From Desulfobacterales bacterium (GTDB lineage: Bacteria; Desulfobacterota; Desulfobulbia; Desulfobulbales; JAGXFP01), in assembly GCA_024637225.1 (NCBI GenBank), contig JAGXFP010000034.1:62001-126000 (forward strand): a stretch of DNA of 64,000 nt. The letters are read 5' to 3'. The translations under genes and the position numbers were made by a program. Of this stretch, positions 16,587 to 26,000 are shown piece after piece; positions within the stretch are counted from its first letter, which is position 1; each line of letters begins with the position of its first letter. Below the pieces are notes generated by a model. The model was not told the origin of the DNA. It was given only the letters and a program-made list of their open reading frames with translations, and did no database searches.

Positions 16587-18323
16587 TTAACCGTTCGGAG
16601 TCGCCATCGCGCGATCAATACGTTCGACAAGAAAGGCGGCCGCATCAGCCAGAGGCAAGGTTTCGGTCAGGCCGTGCCTCCGCTCCCTGACCTCGACCGT
16701 GCCGTCCTTGGCAAAGCCCTTGCCCACCGTCACCCGGTAGGGGATGCCGATCAGATCAACATCCTTGAACTTGATGCCCGGCCGTTCATCCCGGTCATCC
16801 AGCAACACCTCGATCCCCTGTTCACGCAGACCGTGATAAACCTGCTCGGCCGCGCTAGTGATTTCATTATCGTCGGGCGACAGGTTGAGGACCACCACCT
16901 TGAAAGGCGCGATCGGCAACGGGAAGATGATCCCGTCCTTGTCGTGATTCTGCTCGATGGCCGCCGCCACGGTGCGGCTGACTCCGATCCCGTAGCAGCC
17001 CATGACAAAGTGCTTTTCCCGGCCCTTACCGTCCAGGCAGGTGGCATTTAGTGCCTCGCTGTAAGCAGTGCCGAGCTTGAATATATGGCCGACCTCGATA
17101 CCCTTGGTGAATTCCAGCTCGCCGCTGCAATGCGGACAGCGATCGCCGGCGGTCACCTCCCTGAGATCGCCGATCCGGTCGACTTCGAAATCGCGACCGA
17201 GATTGGCGTTTAAAAGATGGTAATTCTTCTCTCCGCCGCCGACCACGAAGTTTCGCATAACCGCAATCTCCCGATCGGCGACCACCAGGATCCTGATCCC
17301 GACCGGGCCGAGATAGCCGCTCGGCACCCCGGTGGCGTCGAAGATCTGCTTGTCGTCGGCCAGCTCCACTTCCACCGCGCCCAGCATGTTCTTGAGCTTG
17401 ACCTCCTGGACCTCGTGATCGCCCCGGACCAGAACCGCCACCGGTTTACCGTCGGCCAGATAGACCATGGTCTTGACCAGCTGTTTCGGAGAGATATCCA
17501 GAAAGGCGGTAACGGCGACAACCTTGCGCTTGCCGGGGGTTTCGACCTTTTCCAGAGGCAGCATCTCGACTTCGGGTTCGGCAGGCCGCGGGGCGGCGCC
17601 GGCCGCTTTTTCCAGGTTGGCCGCGTAACCGCATTTATCGTCATCGGACTTGCAGATCGCCAGGGTATCCTCACCGGTCTCGGCCAGGACCATGAACTCG
17701 TGGGAGAAACTGCCGCCGATCGTGCCGGTATCCGCCTCGACCGCCCGGAAGGACAGGCCGCAGCGGCTGAAGATCCGATGATAGGCGTCATACATCTTCC
17801 GGTAGGTGACATTGGCCCCATCTTCGTCGATATCGAAGCTGTAGCCATCCTTCATGATAAACTCCCGGCCCCGCATCAGCCCGAACCGGGGCCTGATCTC
17901 GTCCCGGAACTTGGTCTGGATCTGGTAGAGGTTCAGGGGCAGGCTCCGATAGGAATGGACGTTCATCCGGACCAGATCGGTGATTACCTCTTCATGGGTC
18001 GGGCCCAGACAGCTCTCCCGGTTATGGCGGTCCTTGAAGCGCAACAGTTCCGGGCCGTACTTTTCCCAACGGCCCGACTCCTTCCATAAGTCGGCGGGCT
18101 GGACCACCGGCAGCAAAAGCTCCTGGGCGCCTGCCCGGTTCATCTCCTCCCGGACGATCTGCTCGACCTTGCGGATCGCCGCCAGACCGAGCGGCAGGTA
18201 TGAGTAAACCCCGGAGGTAAGCTTGCGGATAAAACCGGCCCGCAGCAGCAAACGGTGGCTGACCACCTCGGCCTCGGCCGGATTTTCCTTCAAAGTGGGC
18301 AACAACAACTGAGAGTAACGCAT
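16587..18323 (-). CDS. proS: Prolyl-tRNA synthetase, bacterial (ProS type 1, with INS domain)
   Basis: Charges tRNA-Pro. From the ATG at [13 protein letters not shown] the protein is 578 aa, the normal bacterial length. Class II motifs are visible: motif 1 near [16 protein letters not shown], motif 2 [21 protein letters not shown] and motif 3 in [17 protein letters not shown]. The INS editing domain (about 230-400) and the C-terminal anticodon-binding domain ([13 protein letters not shown] to the end) are both present. The extra 20 N-terminal codons in the ORF track run into a repeat and are unlikely to be translated. Its start is about 230 nt from ispG. Confidence 0.97.
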   Translation of the reverse strand: MRYSQLLLPTLKENPAEAEVVSHRLLLRAGFIRKLTSGVYSYLPLGLAAIRKVEQIVREEMNRAGAQELLLPVVQPADLWKESGRWEKYGPELLRFKDRHNRESCLGPTHEEVITDLVRMNVHSYRSLPLNLYQIQTKFRDEIRPRFGLMRGREFIMKDGYSFDIDEDGANVTYRKMYDAYHRIFSRCGLSFRAVEADTGTIGGSFSHEFMVLAETGEDTLAICKSDDDKCGYAANLEKAAGAAPRPAEPEVEMLPLEKVETPGKRKVVAVTAFLDISPKQLVKTMVYLADGKPVAVLVRGDHEVQEVKLKNMLGAVEVELADDKQIFDATGVPSGYLGPVGIRILVVADREIAVMRNFVVGGGEKNYHLLNANLGRDFEVDRIGDLREVTAGDRCPHCSGELEFTKGIEVGHIFKLGTAYSEALNATCLDGKGREKHFVMGCYGIGVSRTVAAAIEQNHDKDGIIFPLPIAPFKVVVLNLSPDDNEITSAAEQVYHGLREQGIEVLLDDRDERPGIKFKDVDLIGIPYRVTVGKGFAKDGTVEVRERRHGLTETLPLADAAAFLVERIDRAMATPNG

Positions 18324-18354
18324 GATTGATTCCCGTAAATTTTTATTAAACACA

Positions 18355-18441
18355 CCATTGCGAGGAGCAAAGCGAAGAAGCAATCAAAGTATTTTCAACC
18401 AGTTACATATTCCCGGATTACTTTGCCACGCTCGAAATGAC
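18355..18441. repeat. Degenerate CATTGCGAGGAGC...AATGAC element
   Basis: Starts CATTGCGAGGAGCAAAGCGA and ends GCCACGCTCGAAATGAC. It is a decayed relative of the GTCATTGCGAGCG element at 63 kb, directly upstream of proS. The rest of the gap to 18553 is low-complexity and shows nothing. Confidence 0.55.
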
Positions 18442-18553
18442 ATAATGCCCCCAACTCGCGGCCCAAATTATCAAAGCAATAGCTTATCCCTGAAACGCCA
18501 ATCCTGACCCTTGGCTCCTGACTCCTATATTCCAACTTCCAACTTTTAAACTT

Positions 18554-19627
18554 TCAACTCCCATCCCCAGCCGCCATCTTATCAAGCTCGGCAATAAAGA
18601 CCTCCAGCAACTCCCCTTCCGGCACCTTTTTAAAAACCTCGCCCTTCTTGAAGATAATTCCGACGCCATGGCCGCCCGCTACGCCCAGGTCGGCCTCGCG
18701 GGCCTCACCCGGTCCGTTGACCACGCAGCCCATCACCGCGATCTTCAGGGGAGTTTCAATGGTCTGGACATGCTGCTCGACCTTCTCGGCCAGGCTGAAG
18801 AGATCGACCTGGCAGCGGCCGCAGGTCGGGCAGGAGATCAGCTCCGGACCGCGCTGCCTGATGTGCAGGGCGCGGAGCAACTCATAGGCCACCCGGATCT
18901 CCTCGACCGGGTCCCGGGTCAGGGAAATACGGATGGTATCGCCGATCCCTTCGGAGAGCAGGATCCCCAGAGCTACGCTGGACTTAACCGTGCCGGCGAT
19001 CAAGCCGCCGGCCTCGGTTACCCCGAGATGGAGGGGATAGTCTGCTTGGGCGGCCAGCTGCCGGTAGGCATCGATCGTCGTCAGTGCATCGGACGATTTG
19101 ATCGAAACCTTGATCTCCGCGAAACCCATCTTTTCAAGAAGAGCGATATTGCGCAGGGCGCTTTCCACCAGAGCGGCGGGGACCGGGTGGCCATGGCGGG
19201 CGAGGATATCCTTTTCGACCGAACCGGAGTTAACCCCGACCCGGATCGATACGTTGTGGACCTTGGCCGCATCGACAACCCGGGCCAACTTTTCCAGGCC
19301 ACCGATATTGCCGGGATTGATCCTGATCCCTTGGGCGCCATGCTCCATGGCGGCCACGGCCAGGCGGGAATCGAAATGGATATCGGCGATCAGCGGAATC
19401 GAAATCCGCTCGCGGATGGCCCGGATCGCCGCCGCCGCCGCCATATCGAGAACCGCTACCCGGATGATCTCGCAGCCCACATCCTCAAGGCGTTTAACCT
19501 GGGCCACGGTGGCCTCGACATCGCGGGTATCGGTATTGGTCATCGACTGCACCGCAATCGGCGCACCGCCACCAATCGCCACATTTCCAACCGCTATCTG
19601 CCGGGTATTTTTTCTGATTATCTGCAT
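18554..19627 (-). CDS. ispG: 4-hydroxy-3-methylbut-2-enyl diphosphate synthase
   Basis: Penultimate enzyme of the MEP isoprenoid pathway; converts MEcPP to HMBPP with a [4Fe-4S] cluster and is cytosolic. From the ATG at MQIIRKNTRQIAVGN it is 357 aa. The TIM-barrel part has GGAPIAVQSMTNTDTRD and the C-terminal part has CPTCGRCQVD and MGCVVNGPGEA, the cluster cysteines. This is the short bacterial form without the insert seen in plants. The ORF track start (eight codons upstream) has no advantage. Confidence 0.96.
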   Translation of the reverse strand: MQIIRKNTRQIAVGNVAIGGGAPIAVQSMTNTDTRDVEATVAQVKRLEDVGCEIIRVAVLDMAAAAAIRAIRERISIPLIADIHFDSRLAVAAMEHGAQGIRINPGNIGGLEKLARVVDAAKVHNVSIRVGVNSGSVEKDILARHGHPVPAALVESALRNIALLEKMGFAEIKVSIKSSDALTTIDAYRQLAAQADYPLHLGVTEAGGLIAGTVKSSVALGILLSEGIGDTIRISLTRDPVEEIRVAYELLRALHIRQRGPELISCPTCGRCQVDLFSLAEKVEQHVQTIETPLKIAVMGCVVNGPGEAREADLGVAGGHGVGIIFKKGEVFKKVPEGELLEVFIAELDKMAAGDGS

Positions 19628-19721
19628 ATATATCTGATCCGTTATCACCAACCGGCGCGATTATAACCGTTTAGGCTAATTCTTGCACCCTAAAGCATGG
19701 CCTCCGAATAGCCCCCGAAAA

Positions 19722-19753
19722 ACAAAAAACCACCCCGGCAGCAGGTGGATTTT
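19722..19753 (-). terminator. Probable terminator of the hydrogenase/hyp transcript
   Basis: On the minus strand ATCCACC, a loop of about 9 nt and GGTGG are followed by TTTTTTGTTTTT, about 170 nt after hypE. The stem is short. Confidence 0.5.
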
Positions 19754-19925
19754 GCAAATCGGCTAAGTTATCAGCTCAACTTCTGACTTGATTGACCACT
19801 GATTTACGTTGTCTATCGATGCCGGAGCAATGTGTTTTTGCGCCGCGGCCAGTGAGTAAGAAGTGAAGAGTAGTGCTATGCGAACACTCATCTGACATTT
19901 GAAATGGTATTCTGTAGCCGCTTGC

Positions 19926-20999
19926 TCAACAGATACGCGGCAGCTGCTCGCCAACCGGCATGTCGAGAATCTGACTGACACCGAGGCCGGTCTTCAGGGC
20001 GACAACTCCGGGATGGTCCTTTACTACTTTACCGATCACCACCGCCTCGCGCCCCAATGGATGATGGCGCATGGTATCGACGACATCGTCGGCAACCGAT
20101 GCCGGGACCACGGCCACCAGTTTGCCTTCGTTCGCCACGGTCAGGGGATCGATGCCGAGAATTTCACAGGCACCCTGGACTTTCCGGTTTACCGGCACCT
20201 TGTCCTGTTCCAGGACAATACCCCTGGCCGACGATCTGGCAAACTCGTTGAGGGTGGCGGCAAGGCCGCCCCGGGTCGGATCGCGCATCGCCCGGATATC
20301 CCTTGAGACCAGAAGCATATCCTCGACCAGTGAATTCAAAGCCGCCGTGTCGCTTTCGATATCCGCCTGGAAAGACAGCCCTTCCCGGCTGGTCATTACG
20401 GCCATGCCGTGGTCGGCTATGGTGCCGGACAGGATGATCCGATCATCGACCTTGAGACCGGATGCCGACAGATTAATCCCGTCGGGGACCACCCCGATCC
20501 CTGAGGTGTTTATGAAAATTTTATCGCAGCTTCCTCTGGGGACCACCTTGGTATCCCCGGTGACGATTTTGACCCCGGCCCCCCAGGCAGCTTCCTCCAT
20601 GCTGAGTAGAATCGCGTGGAGCATTTCCAGGGGCAATCCCTCCTCCAGAATGAAGCCGACGCTCAGATAAAGGGGTTTGGCGCCGCCCATGGCCAGATCG
20701 TTGACGGTGCCGTTGATCGCCAGGTCGCCGATATTGCCGCCGGGGAAAAAGATCGGATCGACCACGAAACTGTCGGTGGTGAAGGCCAGCCGCCCCTCCG
20801 GCATCTCCAGAACGGCCTGATCCTCAAGACGATTGAGGGTATCGTTGCCGAACCGGGGCAGGAACAACTTGTCGAGCAGTTCGGCCGAAAGCTTGCCGCC
20901 GCTGCCGTGGGCGAGCTGGACGGTATCGTGGTTCAGGATCGGCATCGGGCAGCTGAAGCCCGGAAAAGCCTTATCGCTGTTTTTTGAATCGCTCATCAT
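19926..20999 (-). CDS. hypE: Hydrogenase maturation factor HypE
   Basis: Dehydrates the HypF-transferred carbamoyl group to a cyano ligand (thiocyanate on its terminal cysteine) for the NiFe site. It is an AIRS/PurM-like protein (VQLAHGSGGKL, FTTDSFVVDPIFFPGG, GDTKVVPRG, DPTRGGLAATLNE) and ends in the diagnostic PRIC with the catalytic Cys at the very C-terminus. Two adjacent ATGs (20999 and 20996) follow GAGGACA; the second has better spacing. It is the last gene of the locus, 55 nt after hypD. Confidence 0.96.
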   Translation of the reverse strand: MMSDSKNSDKAFPGFSCPMPILNHDTVQLAHGSGGKLSAELLDKLFLPRFGNDTLNRLEDQAVLEMPEGRLAFTTDSFVVDPIFFPGGNIGDLAINGTVNDLAMGGAKPLYLSVGFILEEGLPLEMLHAILLSMEEAAWGAGVKIVTGDTKVVPRGSCDKIFINTSGIGVVPDGINLSASGLKVDDRIILSGTIADHGMAVMTSREGLSFQADIESDTAALNSLVEDMLLVSRDIRAMRDPTRGGLAATLNEFARSSARGIVLEQDKVPVNRKVQGACEILGIDPLTVANEGKLVAVVPASVADDVVDTMRHHPLGREAVVIGKVVKDHPGVVALKTGLGVSQILDMPVGEQLPRIC

Positions 21000-21054
21000 T
21001 TGTCCTCTAAACAAAGGGACGGAACCCTTGGGTGCGACACAGTAGAGCGTCTTT

Positions 21055-22149
21055 TTACGACGCCATCAGCGGCTTATACTTGTAGTAGGCCGCGCAGGCC
21101 CCCTCGTTGGAGACCATGGTCGCGCCCAGTGGATGCTCCGGCCGGCATTCCGTGCCGAAAGCCGGGCACTGATCCGGTTTCTTCAAACCCCTCAAGATCG
21201 TGCCGCTGATGCAGACCTCCGGCTCGTTGACATCGAAGTCGGTAACCGCGAAACGGCGGGCCGCGTCGTAATCGCCATATTCCTTCCTGATTCGCAAACC
21301 GCTGTCCGGCAGCATCCCGATCCCCCGCCATTTCTGGTCGGAGACCTCGAATACCCTGGCCACCGCCTCTTGGGCGGGGATATTTCCCTGGTAGCGGACC
21401 GAACGGACATACTGGTTTTCGACTTCCGCCCGCCCCTCTTCCAGTTGCCTGACCACCATCAGAATGCCTTCGATGATATCGTTGGGCTCGAGGCCGGTGG
21501 CAACGATCGGCACCCGGTACTTTTCGGCGATACCTTCATATTCGCCAAGTCCCGTCACCGTGCAGACGTTACCGGCGGCCAGATAGCCGTTGACCAGATT
21601 GTCGTCCGAAGACAGCAGGGCAGTGATCGCCGGCGGCACCAGAACATGACAGACCAGTTCGCTGAAGTTTTTCAGGCCCTGTTTCTCGGCCTGAATAATC
21701 GCCATGGCGTTGCCCGGTGCGGTGGTCTCGAAACCGATGGCAAAAAAGACCACCTCCCGGTCGGGATTATTCAGGGCGATCTCCAGGGCTTCCAGAGGCG
21801 AATAGACGATCCGCACCTCGGCCCCGGCCGATCTGGCGGTAAGCAGGTCCCGGTTGCTGCCCGGCACCCGCAGCATATCGCCGAAGCTGCAGAAAATAAC
21901 CTCCGGCCGCCCGGCAATCTCGATGGCCCGATCGATGGTTTCAAGGGGAGTTACGCAAACCGGGCAACCCGGCCCGTGCACCAGCCGAATCTCCCTCGGC
22001 AGGAGCTGATCGATGCCGCTTTTGACGATGGCATGGGTCTGGCCGCCGCAGACCTCCATGATCACCCAGGAGCGGGTGACGATCTTTTCGATCTCGGCCA
22101 GCATCCGGCGGGCGGTTTCAGGATCGCGGTATTCGGAGAGGAATTTCAT
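21055..22149 (-). CDS. hypD: Hydrogenase maturation factor HypD
   Basis: [4Fe-4S] scaffold that, with HypC, assembles the Fe(CN)2CO group. At 364 aa it has conserved [27 protein letters not shown] and the C-terminal cluster region [16 protein letters not shown]. The start ATG overlaps the hypC stop (ATGA), indicating translational coupling with its partner. Confidence 0.97.
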   Translation of the reverse strand: MKFLSEYRDPETARRMLAEIEKIVTRSWVIMEVCGGQTHAIVKSGIDQLLPREIRLVHGPGCPVCVTPLETIDRAIEIAGRPEVIFCSFGDMLRVPGSNRDLLTARSAGAEVRIVYSPLEALEIALNNPDREVVFFAIGFETTAPGNAMAIIQAEKQGLKNFSELVCHVLVPPAITALLSSDDNLVNGYLAAGNVCTVTGLGEYEGIAEKYRVPIVATGLEPNDIIEGILMVVRQLEEGRAEVENQYVRSVRYQGNIPAQEAVARVFEVSDQKWRGIGMLPDSGLRIRKEYGDYDAARRFAVTDFDVNEPEVCISGTILRGLKKPDQCPAFGTECRPEHPLGATMVSNEGACAAYYKYKPLMAS

Positions 22150-22433
22150 CGCTGCCCCTCTTCCTCATCGGCAGCCTTACCGTACCGATACGGCCCTGCC
22201 CTGAGAGCGGCATCGTTATATTCGCGCCAGGCCTCGAAACTGCGGGCCGCCTCCTCCTCGTCGATAATCGAGATGGCGAAACCGGCATGGACCACTGTAT
22301 ACTGGCCGATCTCGATTTCGGGCACATACTCCAGGCAGACCCGGTTGACCGTGCCGCCGTAATCGATTCTGCCCATCTTCATACCGGCCTCTTCGTAGAT
22401 CTCGACCAGTTTACCGGGTATCGCCAGACACAT
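22146..22433 (-). CDS. hypC: Hydrogenase maturation chaperone HypC
   Basis: 95-aa chaperone carrying the iron ligand group to the large-subunit precursor. It begins [12 protein letters not shown], with the essential Cys2 exposed after Met removal. A hydrophobic [11 protein letters not shown] strand and a C-terminal tail of about 20 residues follow. It overlaps hypF by 23 nt and hypD by 4 nt. Confidence 0.96.
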   Translation of the reverse strand: MCLAIPGKLVEIYEEAGMKMGRIDYGGTVNRVCLEYVPEIEIGQYTVVHAGFAISIIDEEEAARSFEAWREYNDAALRAGPYRYGKAADEEEGQR

Positions 22434-24744
22434 GGAATGACACTCCTTTATCGATATTATTCAGCAGCCAACTCCTGCCGATCACCGCCTGACCGAGGGA
22501 AAGGCAACCGTCTCCGGCCGGCAATTGCCGATGGACAAGAACCTCGAACCCTTTTCCTTCCAGATGTCCGATCAGTCCTTCCAACAAAAGATAGTTGTTA
22601 AAAGACCCGCCGCTCAGGGCAACGGTATCCAGTTCCGTCTGCTCCCGGACCCGTTCGGCCGCACCGGCCAGCATTTCGATCAGGGTCCGATGAAAGCGCC
22701 GACTGATAGCCGGCCGGGATACTCCCCGTAAAACATCATCGGCAACCTGGCGGATCAGGCCACGAACTCCAAGCCACAGGATATCATTTTTCGGGACAAT
22801 ATCCCAGCGATACGCCGAATCCCCGCCATCCCGCCCGGCCGCCTCCATCAATTCGACGGCGGCCTGGCCTTCATAGGCGATGGTCTGCCGACCGCCGCTC
22901 ATCGCCGCCACCGCGTCGAACAGCCGCCCGCAGCTGCTGGTCAAAGGAGAGTTTATGCCTCTTTGCACCATTTCGCGAATCGGCCCGATATCGTGTTCGG
23001 CCATAAACGGCAGATCGGGAAGCGATCCCGAAAAAGCTTTCTCCAGATAGGCGACCGCCGTCCGCCAGGGCGCCTTCACCGCCGCATCGCCGCCCGGCAG
23101 CGGCATCGGTTCCAGGCAGCCATACCTGGTAAAACCGCTGAAATCGCCGACCAGGATCTCGCCGCCCCAGATCGTGCCATCGGAACCGTAGCCGCTGCCG
23201 TCGAGAATGATGCCGATCGCCGGGCCTTCCTTTCTGTTTTCGGCAAGGCAGGCGGCCAAATGGGCATGGTGGTGCTGGACTGCCAGCACCGGCAGCTCCT
23301 GCTCCTCCCGAGCCCAGCCGGTGGAATGATAGGCGGGGTGGAGATCGTGGACAACCAGTTCCGGTTCGGCCTCGAAGATCTCCCGCAAATGATCGATTGC
23401 TTCCCGGAAGAACCGGAAGGCCTCCAGATTTTTGATATCGCCGAGATGCTGACTTGGAAAGGCCTGGTCTCCTTTCAGCAGACAAACGGTATTTTTCAAC
23501 TCGCCGCCGACGGCCAACACCTGGGGACCATCGCCGCTAAGCGCAACCGGCCGGGGCACAAAGCCCCTGCTGCGCCGCAGGGGCCTGATCCGCTCCGCCA
23601 TTTTCATCACCACCGAATCGTCGCCGCGCATGTAAATATCCCGGTCGTGGACCAGGAAATAATCGGCGATATTCGCCAGGCGGTCCACGGCCTCCCGGTT
23701 GTCGATGCAGATCGGCTCCTCGCTGAGGTTGCCGCTGGTCATCACCAGCACCCCGCCGAATTCACGCAAGAGGAGATGGTGCAGAGGGGTATAGGCGACT
23801 ATTACCCCAAGTTTATCGGTGAGCGGCGCGACCGAAGGCGCCATGCCATGATCGCCACGCGCGGCGGCAATAACAATCGGTGCCGCCGGCGAAAGAAGCG
23901 CTTCCTCCTCGTCCCGGTCCAAACAACATAAACCCCGGGCCACCTCCAGATCGGCCGTCATCACCGCCAATGGCTTCTCCTCCCGGTGCTTCCGTTGCCG
24001 CAATCGACGAACCGCCGCATCGTTTTTCGCGTCACAGGCCAGATGAAAGCCGCCAAGCCCCTTAACGGCCACTATTTTACCCTCTCGCAACAATTCGGCT
24101 GCCCTGATGACGACCTCTTCGGCCGAGGCAATCATCTTGCCTGAATTATCGCGAAGACCCAACCGCGGACCGCAATCAGGACAGGCATTGGGCTGGGCGT
24201 GAAAGCGCCGGTTGGCCGGATCTTCATATTCCGCCCGGCACTGATCGCACATTTCAAATCGGCGCATCGCCGTTTTCTCGCGGTCATAGGGAATGCCGGT
24301 GACAATCGAATAACGGGGTCCGCAATTGGTGCAGTTGATGAAGGGATACAGGTAGCGGCGGTCGTTCGGATCGAAAAGCTCCCTGAGGCAGTCCGGACAA
24401 AGCGCCAGATCGGGCGCAATCTGGGTAGAAACCTTCTCAACTCCCAGGGAGAAACCGATGGAGAACTCTGTATCGTTACAAAGAGGGATTACTTCACTTG
24501 CAAAAGAGGAAAGAACTGCCTGGGGCGGCGGATCTCTTTTCAGAGAGTGCTCGAAATGATCCAGACCTGTACCCTCGATCTCGATCTCTACTCCCGACGA
24601 GGTATTGAGCACCGTCCCGGTCAATCCATACCGCCGGGCCAGATTATAAACAAAGGGCCGAAAGCCGACCCCCTGAACAATACCGTTGACCAGTATCCGG
24701 CGCCGCTCAATGCTTCCCGGCTTTTTTGTCTCTATTATTCTCAC
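22411..24744 (-). CDS. hypF: Carbamoyltransferase HypF
   Basis: Transfers a carbamoyl group from carbamoyl phosphate to HypE. Domains in order: acylphosphatase (GIVQGVGFRPFVYNLARR), two zinc-finger pairs (CPDCLREL...CTNCGPRY and CDQCRAEY...CPDCGPRL), YrdC-like nucleotide-binding domain, and Kae1-like C-terminal domain with VQHHHAHLAACLAE and DGSGYGSDG. The ORF track starts at 24789, but those first codons lie in a palindrome (GACAGAATT...AATTCTGTC). The GTG at 24744 (VRIIETKKPG) fits the family N-terminus better. Upstream Shine-Dalgarno support is poor for both. Confidence 0.95.
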   Translation of the reverse strand: MRIIETKKPGSIERRRILVNGIVQGVGFRPFVYNLARRYGLTGTVLNTSSGVEIEIEGTGLDHFEHSLKRDPPPQAVLSSFASEVIPLCNDTEFSIGFSLGVEKVSTQIAPDLALCPDCLRELFDPNDRRYLYPFINCTNCGPRYSIVTGIPYDREKTAMRRFEMCDQCRAEYEDPANRRFHAQPNACPDCGPRLGLRDNSGKMIASAEEVVIRAAELLREGKIVAVKGLGGFHLACDAKNDAAVRRLRQRKHREEKPLAVMTADLEVARGLCCLDRDEEEALLSPAAPIVIAAARGDHGMAPSVAPLTDKLGVIVAYTPLHHLLLREFGGVLVMTSGNLSEEPICIDNREAVDRLANIADYFLVHDRDIYMRGDDSVVMKMAERIRPLRRSRGFVPRPVALSGDGPQVLAVGGELKNTVCLLKGDQAFPSQHLGDIKNLEAFRFFREAIDHLREIFEAEPELVVHDLHPAYHSTGWAREEQELPVLAVQHHHAHLAACLAENRKEGPAIGIILDGSGYGSDGTIWGGEILVGDFSGFTRYGCLEPMPLPGGDAAVKAPWRTAVAYLEKAFSGSLPDLPFMAEHDIGPIREMVQRGINSPLTSSCGRLFDAVAAMSGGRQTIAYEGQAAVELMEAAGRDGGDSAYRWDIVPKNDILWLGVRGLIRQVADDVLRGVSRPAISRRFHRTLIEMLAGAAERVREQTELDTVALSGGSFNNYLLLEGLIGHLEGKGFEVLVHRQLPAGDGCLSLGQAVIGRSWLLNNIDKGVSFHVSGDTR

Positions 24745-24765
24745 CCCGGAACAATTTAAGATAGG

Positions 24766-24784
24766 GACAGAATTTAATTCTGTC
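24766..24784. repeat. Palindrome at the 5' edge of hypF
   Basis: GACAGAATT-T-AATTCTGTC, perfect 9-nt arms, preceded by GG. It lies in the hypB-hypF gap if the GTG start is used. I recall similar GGGACAGAATT motifs being dispersed in bacterial genomes, but no second copy was seen here. Confidence 0.5.
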
Positions 24785-24844
24785 ACCATTCAATTCTGCA
24801 TCACAAATCCCGTCGTTGACAAGCTTGGCGAAGAACAAGGAAGA

Positions 24845-24880
24845 GACCATTTGGCTGTAGTAAAGCTACGCCAAATGGTC
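24845..24880. repeat. Strong hairpin between hypB and hypF
   Basis: GACCATTTGGC / GCCAAATGGTC, an 11-bp stem extended by GTAG/CTAC with a TAAA-containing loop. No T-run follows on the minus strand, so it is a processing or stability element or a repeat remnant rather than a terminator. Confidence 0.6.
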
Positions 24881-24906
24881 GATGGCGCAGTAATTCGTCA
24901 AGATCG

Positions 24907-25644
24907 TCAACGACCTGCCCTGCCCATAAGCCAGTTGTACCACCCCTCCATCCCCTCGCCGGTCTTCGCGGAAAGTTCGATAAACTCAAGCTCCGGATTG
25001 ACCTGCCCGGCAAATTCGCGGCAGGCGGCAACATCGAAATCGAGATGGGGCAGCAGATCGATCTTGTTGATCAGGCAGAGGGAGGCGGCGGCGAACATCT
25101 GGGGATACTTCTCGGGCTTGTCCTCCCCTTCGGTGACGCTGATGATCACCACCTTGGCCGCCTCGCCGAGATCGAACATCGCCGGGCAGACCAGATTGCC
25201 GACATTTTCGATAAAGAGGATCGAATCGGCCACGAGATTAAGTTGATGCATGGCCCGGTGGACCATTGCCCCGTCCAGATGGCAGCCGGCCCCGGTATTG
25301 ACCTGGACCACTTCAACGCCGGTGGCCCCGATCCGTTCGGCATCGCGGCTGGTCTGCTGGTCGCCTTCGATAACGGCCATGGTAATTCTATCCGATAAAT
25401 CCCGGATGGTCCGTTCGAGGAGAGTGGTCTTGCCCGAGCCGGGCGAGCTGACCAGATTCAGAGCCAGGATGCCGTTTTTCAGAAACCAGGCCCGGTTCCG
25501 GTCGGAGACCGCTTCGTTCTTGGCAAGGACATCGGCTTCGACCTGTATCTTCCTGGCGCTCCTTTCAGGCGGAATTACCGCTGCGCCGGGTTTGCCGACG
25601 CTATACAGGTTTCCATGACCGCCGCAATCGCATGAATCGCACAT
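24907..25644 (-). CDS. hypB: Nickel-incorporation GTPase HypB
   Basis: GTPase delivering Ni to hydrogenase precursor with HypA. The N-terminus CDSCDCGG is the high-affinity metal motif; there is no long His-rich stretch, so nickel storage is unlikely. G-motifs: SSPGSGKTTLLERT (P-loop), EGDQQTSRDAERI, NTGAGCHLDGAMV, ENVGNLVCPAMFDLGE and NKIDLLPHL. Full length (245 aa). It starts 5 nt after hypA ends. Confidence 0.97.
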   Translation of the reverse strand: MCDSCDCGGHGNLYSVGKPGAAVIPPERSARKIQVEADVLAKNEAVSDRNRAWFLKNGILALNLVSSPGSGKTTLLERTIRDLSDRITMAVIEGDQQTSRDAERIGATGVEVVQVNTGAGCHLDGAMVHRAMHQLNLVADSILFIENVGNLVCPAMFDLGEAAKVVIISVTEGEDKPEKYPQMFAAASLCLINKIDLLPHLDFDVAACREFAGQVNPELEFIELSAKTGEGMEGWYNWLMGRAGR

Positions 25645-25649
25645 CTATA

Positions 25650-25994
25650 TCAATCCTCGATGGTAAGTGCGCGGACCTTGAGTTCCCGGCCGCCGCTTAC
25701 GGCCAGACCGGGTTCGCCGCAGCCGGGGCAAACGGCAAAATAGGAGTCTACATCAAAACCGCGCCGACAGAAAGCGCAATCGCCCCGGGCCATTACCGGA
25801 ATCAACCTGAACTCGGCATCTTCAACCGGAGTGGAACGGGCCGCCGCCTCAAGACAGAATTCCAGGGAATCGGCCATCACCCCGGCCAGGCTGCCGACCT
25901 CGATTTCCACTTCACTGACCCGACTGCCGCCTTCGCGATGCAAATGCTCAACGGCAAGATCGATAATGCTCAAGGCCAACGACATCTCATGCAT
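25650..25994 (-). CDS. hypA: Nickel-delivery protein HypA
   Basis: 114-aa nickel metallochaperone partner of HypB. It starts MHEMSLALSI, with His2 as nickel ligand. The zinc-binding loop is CAFCRRGFDVDSYFAVCPGC. It is 6 nt downstream of hybB, so metallocentre genes continue the structural operon. Confidence 0.96.
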   Translation of the reverse strand: MHEMSLALSIIDLAVEHLHREGGSRVSEVEIEVGSLAGVMADSLEFCLEAAARSTPVEDAEFRLIPVMARGDCAFCRRGFDVDSYFAVCPGCGEPGLAVSGGRELKVRALTIED

Positions 25995-26000
25995 TTTCGC

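Noticed and set aside
21133-22362. 409-aa plus-strand ORF
   Set aside because: Antisense shadow of hypD/hypC; no recognisable protein features.
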